In this document: piece after piece, positions 5,540-5,547 of the stretch
Layout of the letters: every line of letters starts with the position of its first letter
Numbering within the stretch: the first letter of the stretch is position 1
NCBI GenBank assembly: GCA_036399695.1
Contig: DASWMP010000262.1
Span: 1 to 5,547, forward strand
Source of the DNA: DASVEE01 sp036399695
GTDB lineage: Bacteria > Acidobacteriota > Thermoanaerobaculia > Gp7-AA8
Direction of reading: 5' to 3'
Length of the DNA: 5,547 nt
Notes under the pieces: generated by a model
Seen by the model: the letters and a program-made list of their open reading frames with translations, nothing else
Told to the model about the DNA's origin: nothing
Database searches by the model: none
Translations under genes and position numbers: made by a program

Positions 5540-5547
5540 GTTTCGCT

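Overview
This is a high-GC, gene-dense bacterial window with four complete protein genes and one gene cut by the left edge. The gene set is carA, a TPM-domain protein, a free-standing methylmalonyl-CoA mutase catalytic subunit, a DUF4388/PATAN protein and the N-terminus of a probable M13 peptidase. Together with the GC-rich coding and the tandem TTGGC-type heptamer repeats between genes, this suggests an Acidobacteriota member, perhaps of the Vicinamibacteria type. That assignment is inference from gene families and from my recollection of similar repeats; no taxonomic marker is present.

Layout. On the minus strand at 1-206 lies the start of a secreted protein whose last visible residues match the conserved N-terminus of M13 (neprilysin-like) metallopeptidases. 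A 118-bp divergent gap (207-324) carries a consensus TATAAT 11 nt before the start of carA (325-1425, plus), the glutaminase subunit of carbamoyl-phosphate synthetase. Its stop overlaps by 4 bp the start of a secreted or membrane-anchored TPM-domain protein with a polyproline stretch and a His/Ser/Gly-rich tail (1422-2393, plus). A 62-bp convergent gap with two hairpins separates it from the mutase (2456-4018, minus). A 171-bp divergent gap follows, then the DUF4388 protein (4190-5359, plus), then 188 bp without a gene to the window end.

The most unusual content is a pair of inverted-repeat elements, at 4042-4161 and 5366-5539, on either side of the DUF4388 gene. Each consists of two arms of four 7-bp units (AGTTGGC or GGTTGGC), the second arm inverted, around a non-coding centre. 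The centres are 64 and 118 bp and are not visibly related, while two arms are identical over 31 bp. The first element occupies the divergent promoter region of the mutase and DUF4388 genes; the second begins 6 nt after the DUF4388 stop.

Functionally, carA belongs to pyrimidine and arginine synthesis (its partner carB is not here), and the mutase to propionyl-CoA/succinyl-CoA interconversion (its B12-binding subunit is not here). The TPM protein probably acts at the cell envelope, and the DUF4388 protein looks like a cytoplasmic signalling or scaffold protein. The genes do not form one recognisable pathway. Three starts lack a Shine-Dalgarno sequence and sit close to -10-like boxes, which suggests near-leaderless transcripts.
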